NCBI RefSeq assembly: GCF_020715685.1
Contig: NZ_CP085840.1
Location: forward strand, 1,364,001-1,428,000
Direction of reading: 5' to 3'
Origin: Dermatobacter hominis
Lineage (GTDB): Bacteria > Actinomycetota > Acidimicrobiia > Acidimicrobiales > Microtrichaceae
Length of the DNA stretch: 64,000 bases
Shown here piece by piece: positions 45,493 through 53,273 of this stretch (positions within the stretch are counted from its first letter, which is position 1; each line of letters opens with the position of its first letter). The notes under the pieces were generated by a model that saw nothing but the letters and a program-made list of their open reading frames with translations, was not told where the DNA came from and ran no database searches. A program made the translations under genes and the position numbers.

Positions 45493-45526
45493 AACTCTCA
45501 TCGGCGCGCGCCCGCGGCCGATCCAC
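45493..45526 (+). promoter_or_regulatory. Sigma-28-like promoter of the fliM-csrA unit
   Basis: AACTCTCA at 45493-45500, a 17-base spacer, and CCGATCCAC at 45518-45526. GTG codons at 45531 and 45537 begin 4 and 10 bases after the second box, which is about where transcription should start, so the fliM mRNA may be leaderless. Confidence 0.72.
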
Positions 45527-45530
45527 CACC

Positions 45531-46451
45531 GTGACCGTGGGTGAAGCCCCTGCCCGGACCGCCGCGCTGCAGGCGTTCGACTTCCGTCGTCCCAACAAGC
45601 TGAACCGCGACCACCTGCGCACGCTCCAGATCCTCCACGAGACGTTCGCGGCCCAGTTCGCGACGCTGCTGTCGTCGAACCTCCGCACCGTGTGCACGAT
45701 GGCCGTCGACGGCGCCGAGGAGCTCAGCTACGAGGAGTACGTGCGGGAGCTGCCGGTCCCGACGCACCTGACCGTCCTGGCCCTCGACCCGCTCCCGGGC
45801 GTCGGCGTGCTGCAGTTCTCGATCGAGGGGTCGCTCACCGTCTGCGAGCTCATGCTCGGCGGCCGGGGCCGCAAGCAGACCCTCGACCGCCCGCTCACCG
45901 AGATCGAATCCGCCCTGATGCGCACCGTCGTCGAGCGGGCGATGGGCGAGCTGGCGTACGCGCTCGGGCCGGTGGCCAGCCTCCGGCCCCGGGTCGTCGG
46001 CGCCGAGTCGAACCCGCAGTTCGCCCAGCTCGCGTCGGCATCGGACATGGTCGTCGTGCTCCGGCTCCGCCTGCGCATCGCCGACGTGCTCGAGACCGAC
46101 GTGTCGCTCGCCTACCTGTACACGACGCTCCGCCCGCTGCTCGGCGAGATGTCACCGCACTCGGTCGCCACGCCGACCGACGGCGACGAGGCGATGGCGA
46201 TCCGCCAGCGGCTGTCGGCCCGGGTCGCCGACGTCCCCGTCGACGTGTCCGTGCGGTTCCGGCCGACGACGATGCGGAGCCAGGACGTCCTCGGCCTCGA
46301 GCCCGGCGACCTGATCCCGCTCGGCCACCCCGTCGACCGCGACCTGACGGCCGAGGTCGACGGCGTCGAGCTGTTCCACGTGCAGGCCTCGCGGCGCGGC
46401 CACCGGCTGGCCGCGCTCGTCACCGAGACGACCCGACCGGAGCAGCGATGA
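45531..46451 (+). CDS. fliM: Flagellar motor switch protein FliM
   Basis: A 306-residue C-ring protein. The FRRPNKLNRDHLRTLQILHE segment, the CheC-like middle domain (EIESALMRTVVERAMGELAY) and the C-terminal SpoA domain (QDVLGLEPGDLIPLGHPVDR) are present. The short N-terminal region has no clear CheY-binding EIDALL motif. The start is GTG at 45531 or 45537. The next gene starts 76 bases after its stop, an exception in this overlapping unit. Confidence 0.92.
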   Translation: MTVGEAPARTAALQAFDFRRPNKLNRDHLRTLQILHETFAAQFATLLSSNLRTVCTMAVDGAEELSYEEYVRELPVPTHLTVLALDPLPGVGVLQFSIEGSLTVCELMLGGRGRKQTLDRPLTEIESALMRTVVERAMGELAYALGPVASLRPRVVGAESNPQFAQLASASDMVVVLRLRLRIADVLETDVSLAYLYTTLRPLLGEMSPHSVATPTDGDEAMAIRQRLSARVADVPVDVSVRFRPTTMRSQDVLGLEPGDLIPLGHPVDRDLTAEVDGVELFHVQASRRGHRLAALVTETTRPEQR

Positions 46452-46474
46452 CGCCCCCGACGCCGGCCGCCCGT

Positions 46475-46504
46475 CCGACGACCCCCTCACCGACGACCCC
46501 CTCA
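46475..46504 (+). repeat. 15-bp tandem duplication between fliM and fliN
   Basis: CCGACGACCCCCTCA occurs twice in a row (46475-46489 and 46490-46504) in the C-rich spacer. GGAGCARCGATGA occurs at the end of fliM (46439-46451) and again at the start of fliN (46519-46531), so the spacer looks like an insertion into a former ATGA overlap. Confidence 0.85.
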
Positions 46505-46527
46505 CCCACACCGAACCCGGAGCAACG

Positions 46528-47349
46528 ATGAGCACAGGCGCCCCCGTGGCCACCGAGCCGAACGTCCCCTCCGCGCACCGCCTGGCCGCCTCGCTCACCG
46601 AGGCGCTCGGGACCGACCTGGAGAGCCGGGTGCTGGTCGAGCCCGCCCCGACGACGATCCTCCCCGCCGGCGGCACCGCCGACGGCGTGGCCGTGTCGCT
46701 CAGCGGCGGCGAGGCCCACCGAGCGCTGGTGGTCGCCGCGGCCGACCTCGCCCCGGGCGGTGCCGCCGAGCCGGCCACGGGCTTCCTCGCCGCGGCCGCC
46801 AGCGCGCTCGAGGCGTGGGCCCGCGGCCACGGTGCCGCGGTGACGGCCTCGGTCCCGGTGGTCACCCCGGAGGCCGTGGCCGAGGTGTTCGAGCTCGGGC
46901 ACGACGACGCCCTCGACGCCATCGCCCTCGACCTCGACGGGCGCCACGTCGCCACGGTCGCCGTGCTCGGCCGCATCGCCGAGCCGGCGCCGGCACCCGG
47001 ACCGGCGCCCGCCCCGACGACCGCCGCGGCTCCGGCACCGACCGCCCCGACCAGCCCTGCGGCGACCGCGGCCGCGCCGGCTCCGGAGGAGCCGATCGGC
47101 GCCCGTTCACCGCTGTCGCTGCTCGCGGACGTCGAGATGACCGTCACGGCCGAGCTCGGTCGGACCCGGATGAACGTCTCGGAGCTGCTCACCCTCGGCC
47201 CGGGCTCCGTCGTCGAGCTCGACCGGGCGGCCGGCAGCCCCGCCGACCTGCTCGTGAACGGCACCCCCGTCGCCCGCGGCGAGGTCGTCGTCGTCGACGA
47301 GGAGTACGCCATCCGCGTCACCGAGATCCTCGGCACGAACGAGGTCTGA
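46528..47349 (+). CDS. fliN: Flagellar motor switch protein FliN with extended N-terminal domain
   Basis: A 273-residue protein. The C-terminal 75 residues are the SpoA domain of FliN (LSLLADVEMTVTAELGRTRM, LTLGPGSVVELDRAAG, VNGTPVARGEVVVVDEEYAI). The N-terminal 145 residues resemble a degenerate CheC/FliY-like fold, joined by an Ala/Pro/Thr linker (about 150-185). FliY of Bacillus has a similar plan with a phosphatase domain; the phosphatase residues are not evident here. The ATG at 46528 has GGAG 6 bases upstream. Confidence 0.87.
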   Translation: MSTGAPVATEPNVPSAHRLAASLTEALGTDLESRVLVEPAPTTILPAGGTADGVAVSLSGGEAHRALVVAAADLAPGGAAEPATGFLAAAASALEAWARGHGAAVTASVPVVTPEAVAEVFELGHDDALDAIALDLDGRHVATVAVLGRIAEPAPAPGPAPAPTTAAAPAPTAPTSPAATAAAPAPEEPIGARSPLSLLADVEMTVTAELGRTRMNVSELLTLGPGSVVELDRAAGSPADLLVNGTPVARGEVVVVDEEYAIRVTEILGTNEV

Positions 47350-47354
47350 CGGTC

Positions 47355-47948
47355 GTGGCCGACACCAGCACCGCCGCCCTGGTGCTCCGACTCGCCCTGT
47401 CGCTCGGGCTCGTGCTCGCCCTCGTCGGCGGGTTCACCTGGGTGCTGCGGCGCAAGGGCCTCCTCCGGCCCGGCGCGGGCGGCGGCCGGGGCGGGCGCCT
47501 CGAGGTGCTCGACCGCCGAGCGCTCAACAAGCACGCCTCGATCGTGCTCGCCCGCGTGGGCGGGACCGCCGTCCTACTCGGCGTGACCGAGGAGCGCGTC
47601 CAGGTGCTGAGCGCCGCCGACGGCCTCGACGCCGCGTGGCAGGAGCTGCCCGAGGCCGACACGACGTCGGCCCCGATCGACCCGATCACCACCGGGCAGG
47701 CCACCGGGGCACCGGCCACCGCCGGGCATGCCGGCGGGCCGCCGGTCGCGACCACGCCACCGGTGCCGGCCCACCCGCCGGTCGGGCCCGTCGCCCTGGC
47801 CCCGACCACCCTCGCCGGCGCGACCGCCGGCACCCCCGTCATGGGAGCCCGACGGACCGGGCTCCCCGTCGCCACCACCCCGGCGACACCCCCGGCACGG
47901 ATGAGCATCGTCGAGGCGCTCCGGGAACTGACCGTCCGTCGTTCCTGA
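47355..47948 (+). CDS. fliO: Flagellar biosynthesis protein FliO
   Basis: A 197-residue membrane protein that helps assemble the FliP ring. One N-terminal helix (LRLALSLGLVLALVGGFTWVL) is followed by RLEVLDRRALNKHASIVLAR and TAVLLGVTEERVQVL, typical of FliO, and a long Pro/Ala/Thr tail. The start is GTG at 47355, 6 bases after the fliN stop. Confidence 0.82.
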   Translation: MADTSTAALVLRLALSLGLVLALVGGFTWVLRRKGLLRPGAGGGRGGRLEVLDRRALNKHASIVLARVGGTAVLLGVTEERVQVLSAADGLDAAWQELPEADTTSAPIDPITTGQATGAPATAGHAGGPPVATTPPVPAHPPVGPVALAPTTLAGATAGTPVMGARRTGLPVATTPATPPARMSIVEALRELTVRRS

Positions 47949-47980
47949 CCGCCCCGCGAGCCCCGAGCCGCTCCCCTCAC

Positions 47981-48922
47981 TTGCGTCCGTCCCGCCGGTC
48001 CCTCCCGGCCTGCGCGCTGCTCCTGCTGCTGTTCCTGGTCGCCCTGGCCGGACCGGCGGCCTCGACCGCGGGCGCCCAGCCCCTGCCGTCCCAGACCGAC
48101 ACCCCGGGCACCGGCCCCGCGCCCACCGCGCCCGAGCCGCCGGCACCCCCGTCGACCGACGACGTCACGAACCCGACCACGCCGCCGCCGATCGGCACGT
48201 CGACCGACGCCGGCGACGACGTCGCCCCCACCGAGGACCTGCAGGTCGACATCGACCTCGACGGCGAGGAGGGCAAGGACGGGCCCAGCCGGACCGTCGC
48301 GATCATCCTCGGCCTCACGGTGCTCGCGATCGCGCCGTCGCTCCTGATCATGATGACGAGCTTCACTCGCATCGTCGTGGTGCTCTCGCTCGTCCGCAAC
48401 GCGCTCGGCCTCCAGGGCATCCCGCCGAACCAGGTGCTCGTCGGCCTGTCGCTGTTCCTGACCGTGTTCGTGATGGGGCCGGTGCTGACGCAGATCAACG
48501 ACACGGCGCTGCAGCCCTACCTCGACGGGAAGATGACGCAGTCGCAGGCGCTCGAGGAGGCCGAGGTCCCGATCAAGGAGTTCATGCTCGCCAACACGCG
48601 CGAGTCGCAGCTCGACCTGATGATCGACCTGCAGGGCGGGAAGCCGCCCGAGGAGCCGATGGACACCTCGCTCGTCACCCTCGTGCCGGCGTTCGTCCTG
48701 TCGGAGCTGCAGTCGGCCTTCATCATCGGCCTGGTGCTCTTCGTGCCGTTCGTGATCCTCGACCTGGTCGTCTCGGCCGTCCTGATGTCGCTGGGGATGA
48801 TGATGCTGCCCCCTGTGTTCGTCTCGCTCCCGCTCAAGCTGCTGCTGTTCGTGATGGTCGACGGCTGGGCGCTGACCATCACCTCCGTCGTCACCAACTA
48901 CAAGGGGATCTCGACCGGATGA
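47981..48922 (+). CDS. fliP: Flagellar export gate protein FliP
   Basis: A 313-residue export-gate subunit. A signal peptide (RPSRRSLPACALLLLLFLVA, cleavage near AGAQ) precedes a disordered Pro/Thr segment, then four helices with IAPSLLIMMTSFTRIVVVLS, NQVLVGLSLFLTVFVMGPVL, FIIGLVLFVPFVILDLVVS and MMMLPPVFVSLPLKLLLFV. The best start is TTG at 47981, which opens the signal peptide 33 bases after fliO; no good Shine-Dalgarno is visible, so the start is uncertain. Confidence 0.9.
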   Translation: MRPSRRSLPACALLLLLFLVALAGPAASTAGAQPLPSQTDTPGTGPAPTAPEPPAPPSTDDVTNPTTPPPIGTSTDAGDDVAPTEDLQVDIDLDGEEGKDGPSRTVAIILGLTVLAIAPSLLIMMTSFTRIVVVLSLVRNALGLQGIPPNQVLVGLSLFLTVFVMGPVLTQINDTALQPYLDGKMTQSQALEEAEVPIKEFMLANTRESQLDLMIDLQGGKPPEEPMDTSLVTLVPAFVLSELQSAFIIGLVLFVPFVILDLVVSAVLMSLGMMMLPPVFVSLPLKLLLFVMVDGWALTITSVVTNYKGISTG

Positions 48923-49188
48923 CCGACACCGCTGTGGTCCAGATCGGCACCGACGCCATGCTGTTCGCCCTCAAGCTGGGCGGGCCGCTGCTCCTCGTCA
49001 CACTCGGGATCGGCCTCGCCATCGGCCTCGTCCAGTCCGTGACGCAGCTGCAGGAGCAGACGCTCACGTTCGTGCCCAAGTGCTTCGGCGTCGCGCTGGT
49101 GCTGCTGATCGGCGGCGCCTGGATGCTGCAGACCGCCGTGTCGTTCACGACCGACCTGATGGCGCAGGTCCCCGACCTCCTCGGCTGA
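48919..49188 (+). CDS. fliQ: Flagellar export gate protein FliQ
   Basis: An 89-residue two-helix gate subunit. FALKLGGPLLLVTLGIGLAI and GLVQSVTQLQEQTLTFVPK are diagnostic. The ATG at 48919 overlaps the fliP stop (ATGA). Confidence 0.94.
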   Translation: MTDTAVVQIGTDAMLFALKLGGPLLLVTLGIGLAIGLVQSVTQLQEQTLTFVPKCFGVALVLLIGGAWMLQTAVSFTTDLMAQVPDLLG

Positions 49189-49229
49189 GGCACCGGCCCT
49201 GCCGATCCCCGAGATGGCCGGCCCGCCCT

Positions 49230-49267
49230 CGCCAGGACCCCGACACCAGCCCCCGCCAGGACCCCGA
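49230..49267 (+). repeat. 14-bp direct repeat before fliR
   Basis: CGCCAGGACCCCGA at 49230-49243 recurs at 49254-49267, the second copy running into the fliR ATG. It lies in a 78-bp C-rich spacer, the second break in the otherwise overlapping fliM-csrA unit. Confidence 0.85.
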
Positions 49268-50025
49268 TGATGGACATCCACGTCGACGCCGCCCAGGTCG
49301 CCACGCTGCTGATGGCGTCGGTGCGCGTGCTGGCGTTCCTGTGCATCGCCCCGCCGTTCGCCGGTCCCGCGGTCCCGGTGAAGGTCAAGGTCGGCATGTC
49401 GGTGGCGCTGGCGCTCGTCGTGACCCCGCGGCTGACCGGCCAGATGGGCGACATCGACCTCGCGCACCTCGTCGTGGGCGTGGTGTTCCAGGCCGGGATC
49501 GGCCTCGCGCTCGGGTTCCTCGTCTCGATGCTGTTCTCGGCCGTGCAGGCCGCCGGCCAGCTCGTCGACGTCAGCGTCGGGTTCTCGAGCGCCGCCATCT
49601 ACGACCCGTTCGCACAGGCCGGCCTGTCCCCCATGGCCCGCCTCTACCAGATCCTCGCCACGCTGCTGCTGTTCAGCACCGGCGGCTACCTGCTGATCAT
49701 CGGGGGCCTGCTGCGGAGCTTCGACGCGACCGCGCAGGACGTGTCGATCCGCCGGATCGACGCGGTGCTCGTCGACGGGCTGGGCACGTTCTTCGTCGCC
49801 GCCCTCCAGATCGGGCTGCCCCTGCTCGCCGCGCTGTTCATGGCCGAGCTGCTCCTCGGCCTGCTGACGAAGGCGGCGCCGCAGCTCAACCTGCTCGTGG
49901 TCGGCTTCGGCGCCAAGAGCCTCATCCTGCTGGTGCTCGGGGCCAGCGCGCTCGTGCTGCTGCCCCGCGGCGTCGAGATGATCGTCGACCAGGCCATGCG
50001 GGGCATGGCCGCGATCGCCGGGTAG
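49267..50025 (+). CDS. fliR: Flagellar export gate protein FliR
   Basis: A 252-residue multi-pass gate protein. LMASVRVLAFLCIAPPFAGP, GFSSAAIYDPFAQAGLSPMA, LATLLLFSTGGYLLIIGGLL and the end of the protein match FliR. Two ATGs (49267 and 49270) are possible starts; CCAGGAC gives weak ribosome binding. flhB follows after 12 bases. Confidence 0.93.
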   Translation: MMDIHVDAAQVATLLMASVRVLAFLCIAPPFAGPAVPVKVKVGMSVALALVVTPRLTGQMGDIDLAHLVVGVVFQAGIGLALGFLVSMLFSAVQAAGQLVDVSVGFSSAAIYDPFAQAGLSPMARLYQILATLLLFSTGGYLLIIGGLLRSFDATAQDVSIRRIDAVLVDGLGTFFVAALQIGLPLLAALFMAELLLGLLTKAAPQLNLLVVGFGAKSLILLVLGASALVLLPRGVEMIVDQAMRGMAAIAG

Positions 50026-50037
50026 CGGAGGCGGCAC

Positions 50038-51231
50038 GTGGCCAAGGACCGCGACCAGAAGACCGAGCAGCAGACGGCCAAGCGCCGCCGTGAGGTCCGC
50101 AAGAAGGGCCAGGTCGCGCGCAGCCCGACGCTCGTCGGGTGGCTGTCGCTGCTGCTCGCCACGTTCCTCATGCCGCCGGTCATCGGCCGGCTCGCGACCG
50201 TCCTGTCCGAGGGCGTCCGGTCCGTGCAGGTCGTGGCCGCCGACCCGACGCCCGAGGTGCTGAACGAGCAGGCCGGCGCGATCGCCCGCGAGGCGTTCTC
50301 GGCGATGATCCCGTTCCTGGTCGTCGTCGCGGTCGGGGCGCTGATCGGCACGCTCGCCCAGGTGGGCCTGGTGTTTACCACCGACCCGCTCAAGCCGAAG
50401 TGGGAGCGCCTCAGCCCCGCCGCGGGCGTCAAGCGCCTGTTCTCGGTCAAGGCGCTGTGGGAGACCGGCAAGCAGGTCGTGACGATGGTCGTGATCCTCG
50501 CGATCGCCATCCCCGCCGTGCTCGGCACGTCCCGGATGCTGCTCGGCTCGACGTTCGGGCTGACCGAGGCGATCGGCGAGATGACCGGGACCGCGCTGCA
50601 GCTCGTGCGCCTCGTCGCCGTCATCGGCACGCTGATCGGCGTCGCCGACTTCGCATGGGCCCGCTTCAACCTCCTGCGCGACAACAAGATGACCAAGCAG
50701 GAGGTCAAGCAGGAGATGCGGGAGTCCGAGGGCGACCCGCACGTCAAGGCCAAGCTCCGCTCGACCCGGATGGCGATGAGCCGCAACCGCATGCTGGCCG
50801 GCGTCGCGGACGCGCACGTCGTCGTCACCAACCCGACCCACTTCGCGGTCGCGCTGCGCTACGACCCGCAGAAGGGCGCCCCGCGGGTGGTGGCCAAGGG
50901 CTCCGACGCCATGGCGGCCCGCATCCGGGCCGCCGCCGCCGAGGCGGACGTCGCCGTCGTGCGCTCCCCACCGCTGGCCCGCGCCCTGCACCGGTCGTGC
51001 CGCCTCGACGACGAGATCCCCCGCGAGCTGTTCCAGGCCGTGGCGACCGTGCTCGCGTTCGTGCGCCGCCTCGAGGGCCGGTCGCTGCTCGGCGGCTCGG
51101 TGTCGCTCGCCGTGCCCGACACCTGGACCGCTCCCGGCGAGGACCCGGAGCGCTCGCTCGAGCGGGCCTGGCTCCGTCGCCGCCGGGCCCGAAGCCTCAT
51201 CCGACGCGCCCCGGCGCCGATCCACCCGTGA
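50038..51231 (+). CDS. flhB: Flagellar export switch protein FlhB
   Basis: A 397-residue membrane protein that changes export specificity from rod/hook to filament. The basic N-terminus (QKTEQQTAKRRREVRKKGQV), four membrane helices and the self-cleaving NPTH motif at 265-268 (VVTNPTHFAVALRYD) are present. A C-terminal tail of about 50 residues extends past the core. GTG at 50038 has GGAGG upstream. Confidence 0.94.
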   Translation: MAKDRDQKTEQQTAKRRREVRKKGQVARSPTLVGWLSLLLATFLMPPVIGRLATVLSEGVRSVQVVAADPTPEVLNEQAGAIAREAFSAMIPFLVVVAVGALIGTLAQVGLVFTTDPLKPKWERLSPAAGVKRLFSVKALWETGKQVVTMVVILAIAIPAVLGTSRMLLGSTFGLTEAIGEMTGTALQLVRLVAVIGTLIGVADFAWARFNLLRDNKMTKQEVKQEMRESEGDPHVKAKLRSTRMAMSRNRMLAGVADAHVVVTNPTHFAVALRYDPQKGAPRVVAKGSDAMAARIRAAAAEADVAVVRSPPLARALHRSCRLDDEIPRELFQAVATVLAFVRRLEGRSLLGGSVSLAVPDTWTAPGEDPERSLERAWLRRRRARSLIRRAPAPIHP

Positions 51232-53273
51232 CGATGATGCGACGACTCGGCTCCACCGTGTTCCCGGCGGCGATGGTCTTCGTGGTGGCCCTCATGGTCA
51301 TCCCGATGCCGGCGCCGCTGCTCGACGTGCTGCTGACGCTCAACATCGCCTTCTCGGTGCTGCTCCTGCTCGGCGCCGTCGGCGCCACCCGGGCGCTCGA
51401 CATGTCGGCGTTCCCCAGCCTGCTGCTCATCGCCACGCTCTTCCGGCTCGGCCTGAACATCAGCTCGACCCGCCTGATCCTCGGCCAGGGTTCGGCGGGC
51501 GCGGTGATCGAGTCCTTCGGCAGCTTCGTGATCCAGGGCTCGCTCGTCGTGGGCCTGGTCGTGTTCTTCATCCTCGTGGTGATCCAGTTCGTGGTGATCA
51601 CCAACGGCTCGAACCGCGTGTCCGAGGTCGCCGCCCGCTTCACCCTCGACGCCATGCCCGGCAAGCAGATGGCGATCGACGCCGACCTCAACGCCGGCGT
51701 CATCGACGACGCCGAGGCCCGCCGGCGCCGCGAGGAGACGGCTCAGGAGGCCGACTTCTACGGCGCGATGGACGGCGCCGGGAAGTTCGTCAAGGGCGAC
51801 GCCATCGCCGGCATCATCATCACGACGATCAACCTCATCGGCGGGTTCGTCATCGGCGTGATGCAGCTCGGCATGAGCCCGGCCGAGGCCGTCGACAACT
51901 ACGCCGTCCTGACCGTCGGCGACGGCCTGGTGACGCAGATCCCGGCCCTCCTCGTGTCGATCAGCTCCGGCCTCATCGTGACCCGGGCCGCCGGCGACGA
52001 CGACCTCGGCACGAACATCGTGTCGCAGTTCCGCAAGCAGGCCACGGCCATGCGCACCGGCGGCGCCGCCCTGATCGTCATCGCCCTCGTGCCCGGCATG
52101 CCCAAGGTGCCGTTCCTCCTCGTGGGCGCCGCGATGCTCGTCGCGGCCCGCCGCATGAAGGCCGGCGTCGACGAGGTCGACGAGGAGGTGGCGGCCCACG
52201 CCGAGGTGGCCCCGCCCTCGCCCGACGACCCGGCCGAGCTGGCCCGGGCCATGCGGGTCGAGGCGATCGGGCTCGAGCTGGCCATCGACCTCGTGGACCT
52301 CGTCGACACCGGCGTCGGCGGCGACCTGCTCGACCGCGTGCGGGCGCTCCGGCGCAAGCTCGCCCTGGAGCTCGGCTTCGTGCTCCCGGCCGTCCGCACC
52401 CGGGACGACGTCGACCTGCCGCTCGGCTCGTACGCCATCCGCCTGCACGGCGTCGAGGTCGCCCGCGGCACCGCGCCACCGGGGCGGTTCCTGCTGATCG
52501 CCGACGACCTCGACCGCTGGCCGGGCGAGGAGGTGCGCGAGCCGGTGTTCGGGCTCACGGCGAAGTGGCTGCCGATGGAGCTCCGCCGGCAGGCGCAGGC
52601 CGAGGGCGCGACGATCGTCGACCGCTCGTCGGTGATCAGCGTCCACCTCGCCGAGGTGTGCCGGGAGCACGCGTCGGACCTGCTGTCGCGCCAGGACGTC
52701 AAGGCCCTCATGGACCTCGTCCGCGACACCGATCCGGCGGTCCTCGACGACCTGACGACGGCGCAGGTCGGCGTCAGCGAGGTCCACGCCGTGCTGCAGG
52801 TGCTGCTCGCCGACCAGGTGCCGATCCGCGACCTCGTCCGGATCCTCGAGGTCATCAGCGCCCAGGCCCGCGTCACCCGCGACACCGAGGCGCTGGCCGA
52901 GGCGTGCCGGGCCGTCCTGGCCCCGGCGATCTGCGCCGACCGCGCCAACGACGGCCGCCTGCCGGTGCTGAGCCTCGACCCCGTGCTCGAGCACCGGCTG
53001 CTCGGCGCCCTGACCCGGACCGAGCACGGCACCGCCGTCGCCCTCGACCCCGACCTCGCCCAGGCGCTGAGCGACGGCATCGTCGAGACCGTCCGCTCCG
53101 CCGAGCAGCTCGACGAGCGCCCGGTGCTCGTGTGCTCGCCGCCGCTCCGGCCGGCGCTGCGCCGGTTCAGCCAGCGCGTCGTGCCGCACGTCCCGGTGCT
53201 GTCCTTCGACGAGCTCGTCGCCCCGTTCTCCGTCACCGACCTGGGAGCCGTCCGTGTTCCGAACGACGTCTGA
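51228..53273 (+). CDS. flhA: Flagellar export gate protein FlhA
   Basis: The 681-residue main export-gate protein. The membrane half includes FPSLLLIATLFRLGLNISST, RVSEVAARFTLDAMPGKQMA and DADLNAGVI (the FHIPEP signature region). The cytoplasmic half has the chaperone-docking domains, including LGSYAIRLHGVEVARG and PVLVCSPPLRPALRRFSQRV. GTG at 51228 overlaps the flhB stop (GTGA). Confidence 0.96.
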   Translation: MTMMRRLGSTVFPAAMVFVVALMVIPMPAPLLDVLLTLNIAFSVLLLLGAVGATRALDMSAFPSLLLIATLFRLGLNISSTRLILGQGSAGAVIESFGSFVIQGSLVVGLVVFFILVVIQFVVITNGSNRVSEVAARFTLDAMPGKQMAIDADLNAGVIDDAEARRRREETAQEADFYGAMDGAGKFVKGDAIAGIIITTINLIGGFVIGVMQLGMSPAEAVDNYAVLTVGDGLVTQIPALLVSISSGLIVTRAAGDDDLGTNIVSQFRKQATAMRTGGAALIVIALVPGMPKVPFLLVGAAMLVAARRMKAGVDEVDEEVAAHAEVAPPSPDDPAELARAMRVEAIGLELAIDLVDLVDTGVGGDLLDRVRALRRKLALELGFVLPAVRTRDDVDLPLGSYAIRLHGVEVARGTAPPGRFLLIADDLDRWPGEEVREPVFGLTAKWLPMELRRQAQAEGATIVDRSSVISVHLAEVCREHASDLLSRQDVKALMDLVRDTDPAVLDDLTTAQVGVSEVHAVLQVLLADQVPIRDLVRILEVISAQARVTRDTEALAEACRAVLAPAICADRANDGRLPVLSLDPVLEHRLLGALTRTEHGTAVALDPDLAQALSDGIVETVRSAEQLDERPVLVCSPPLRPALRRFSQRVVPHVPVLSFDELVAPFSVTDLGAVRVPNDV

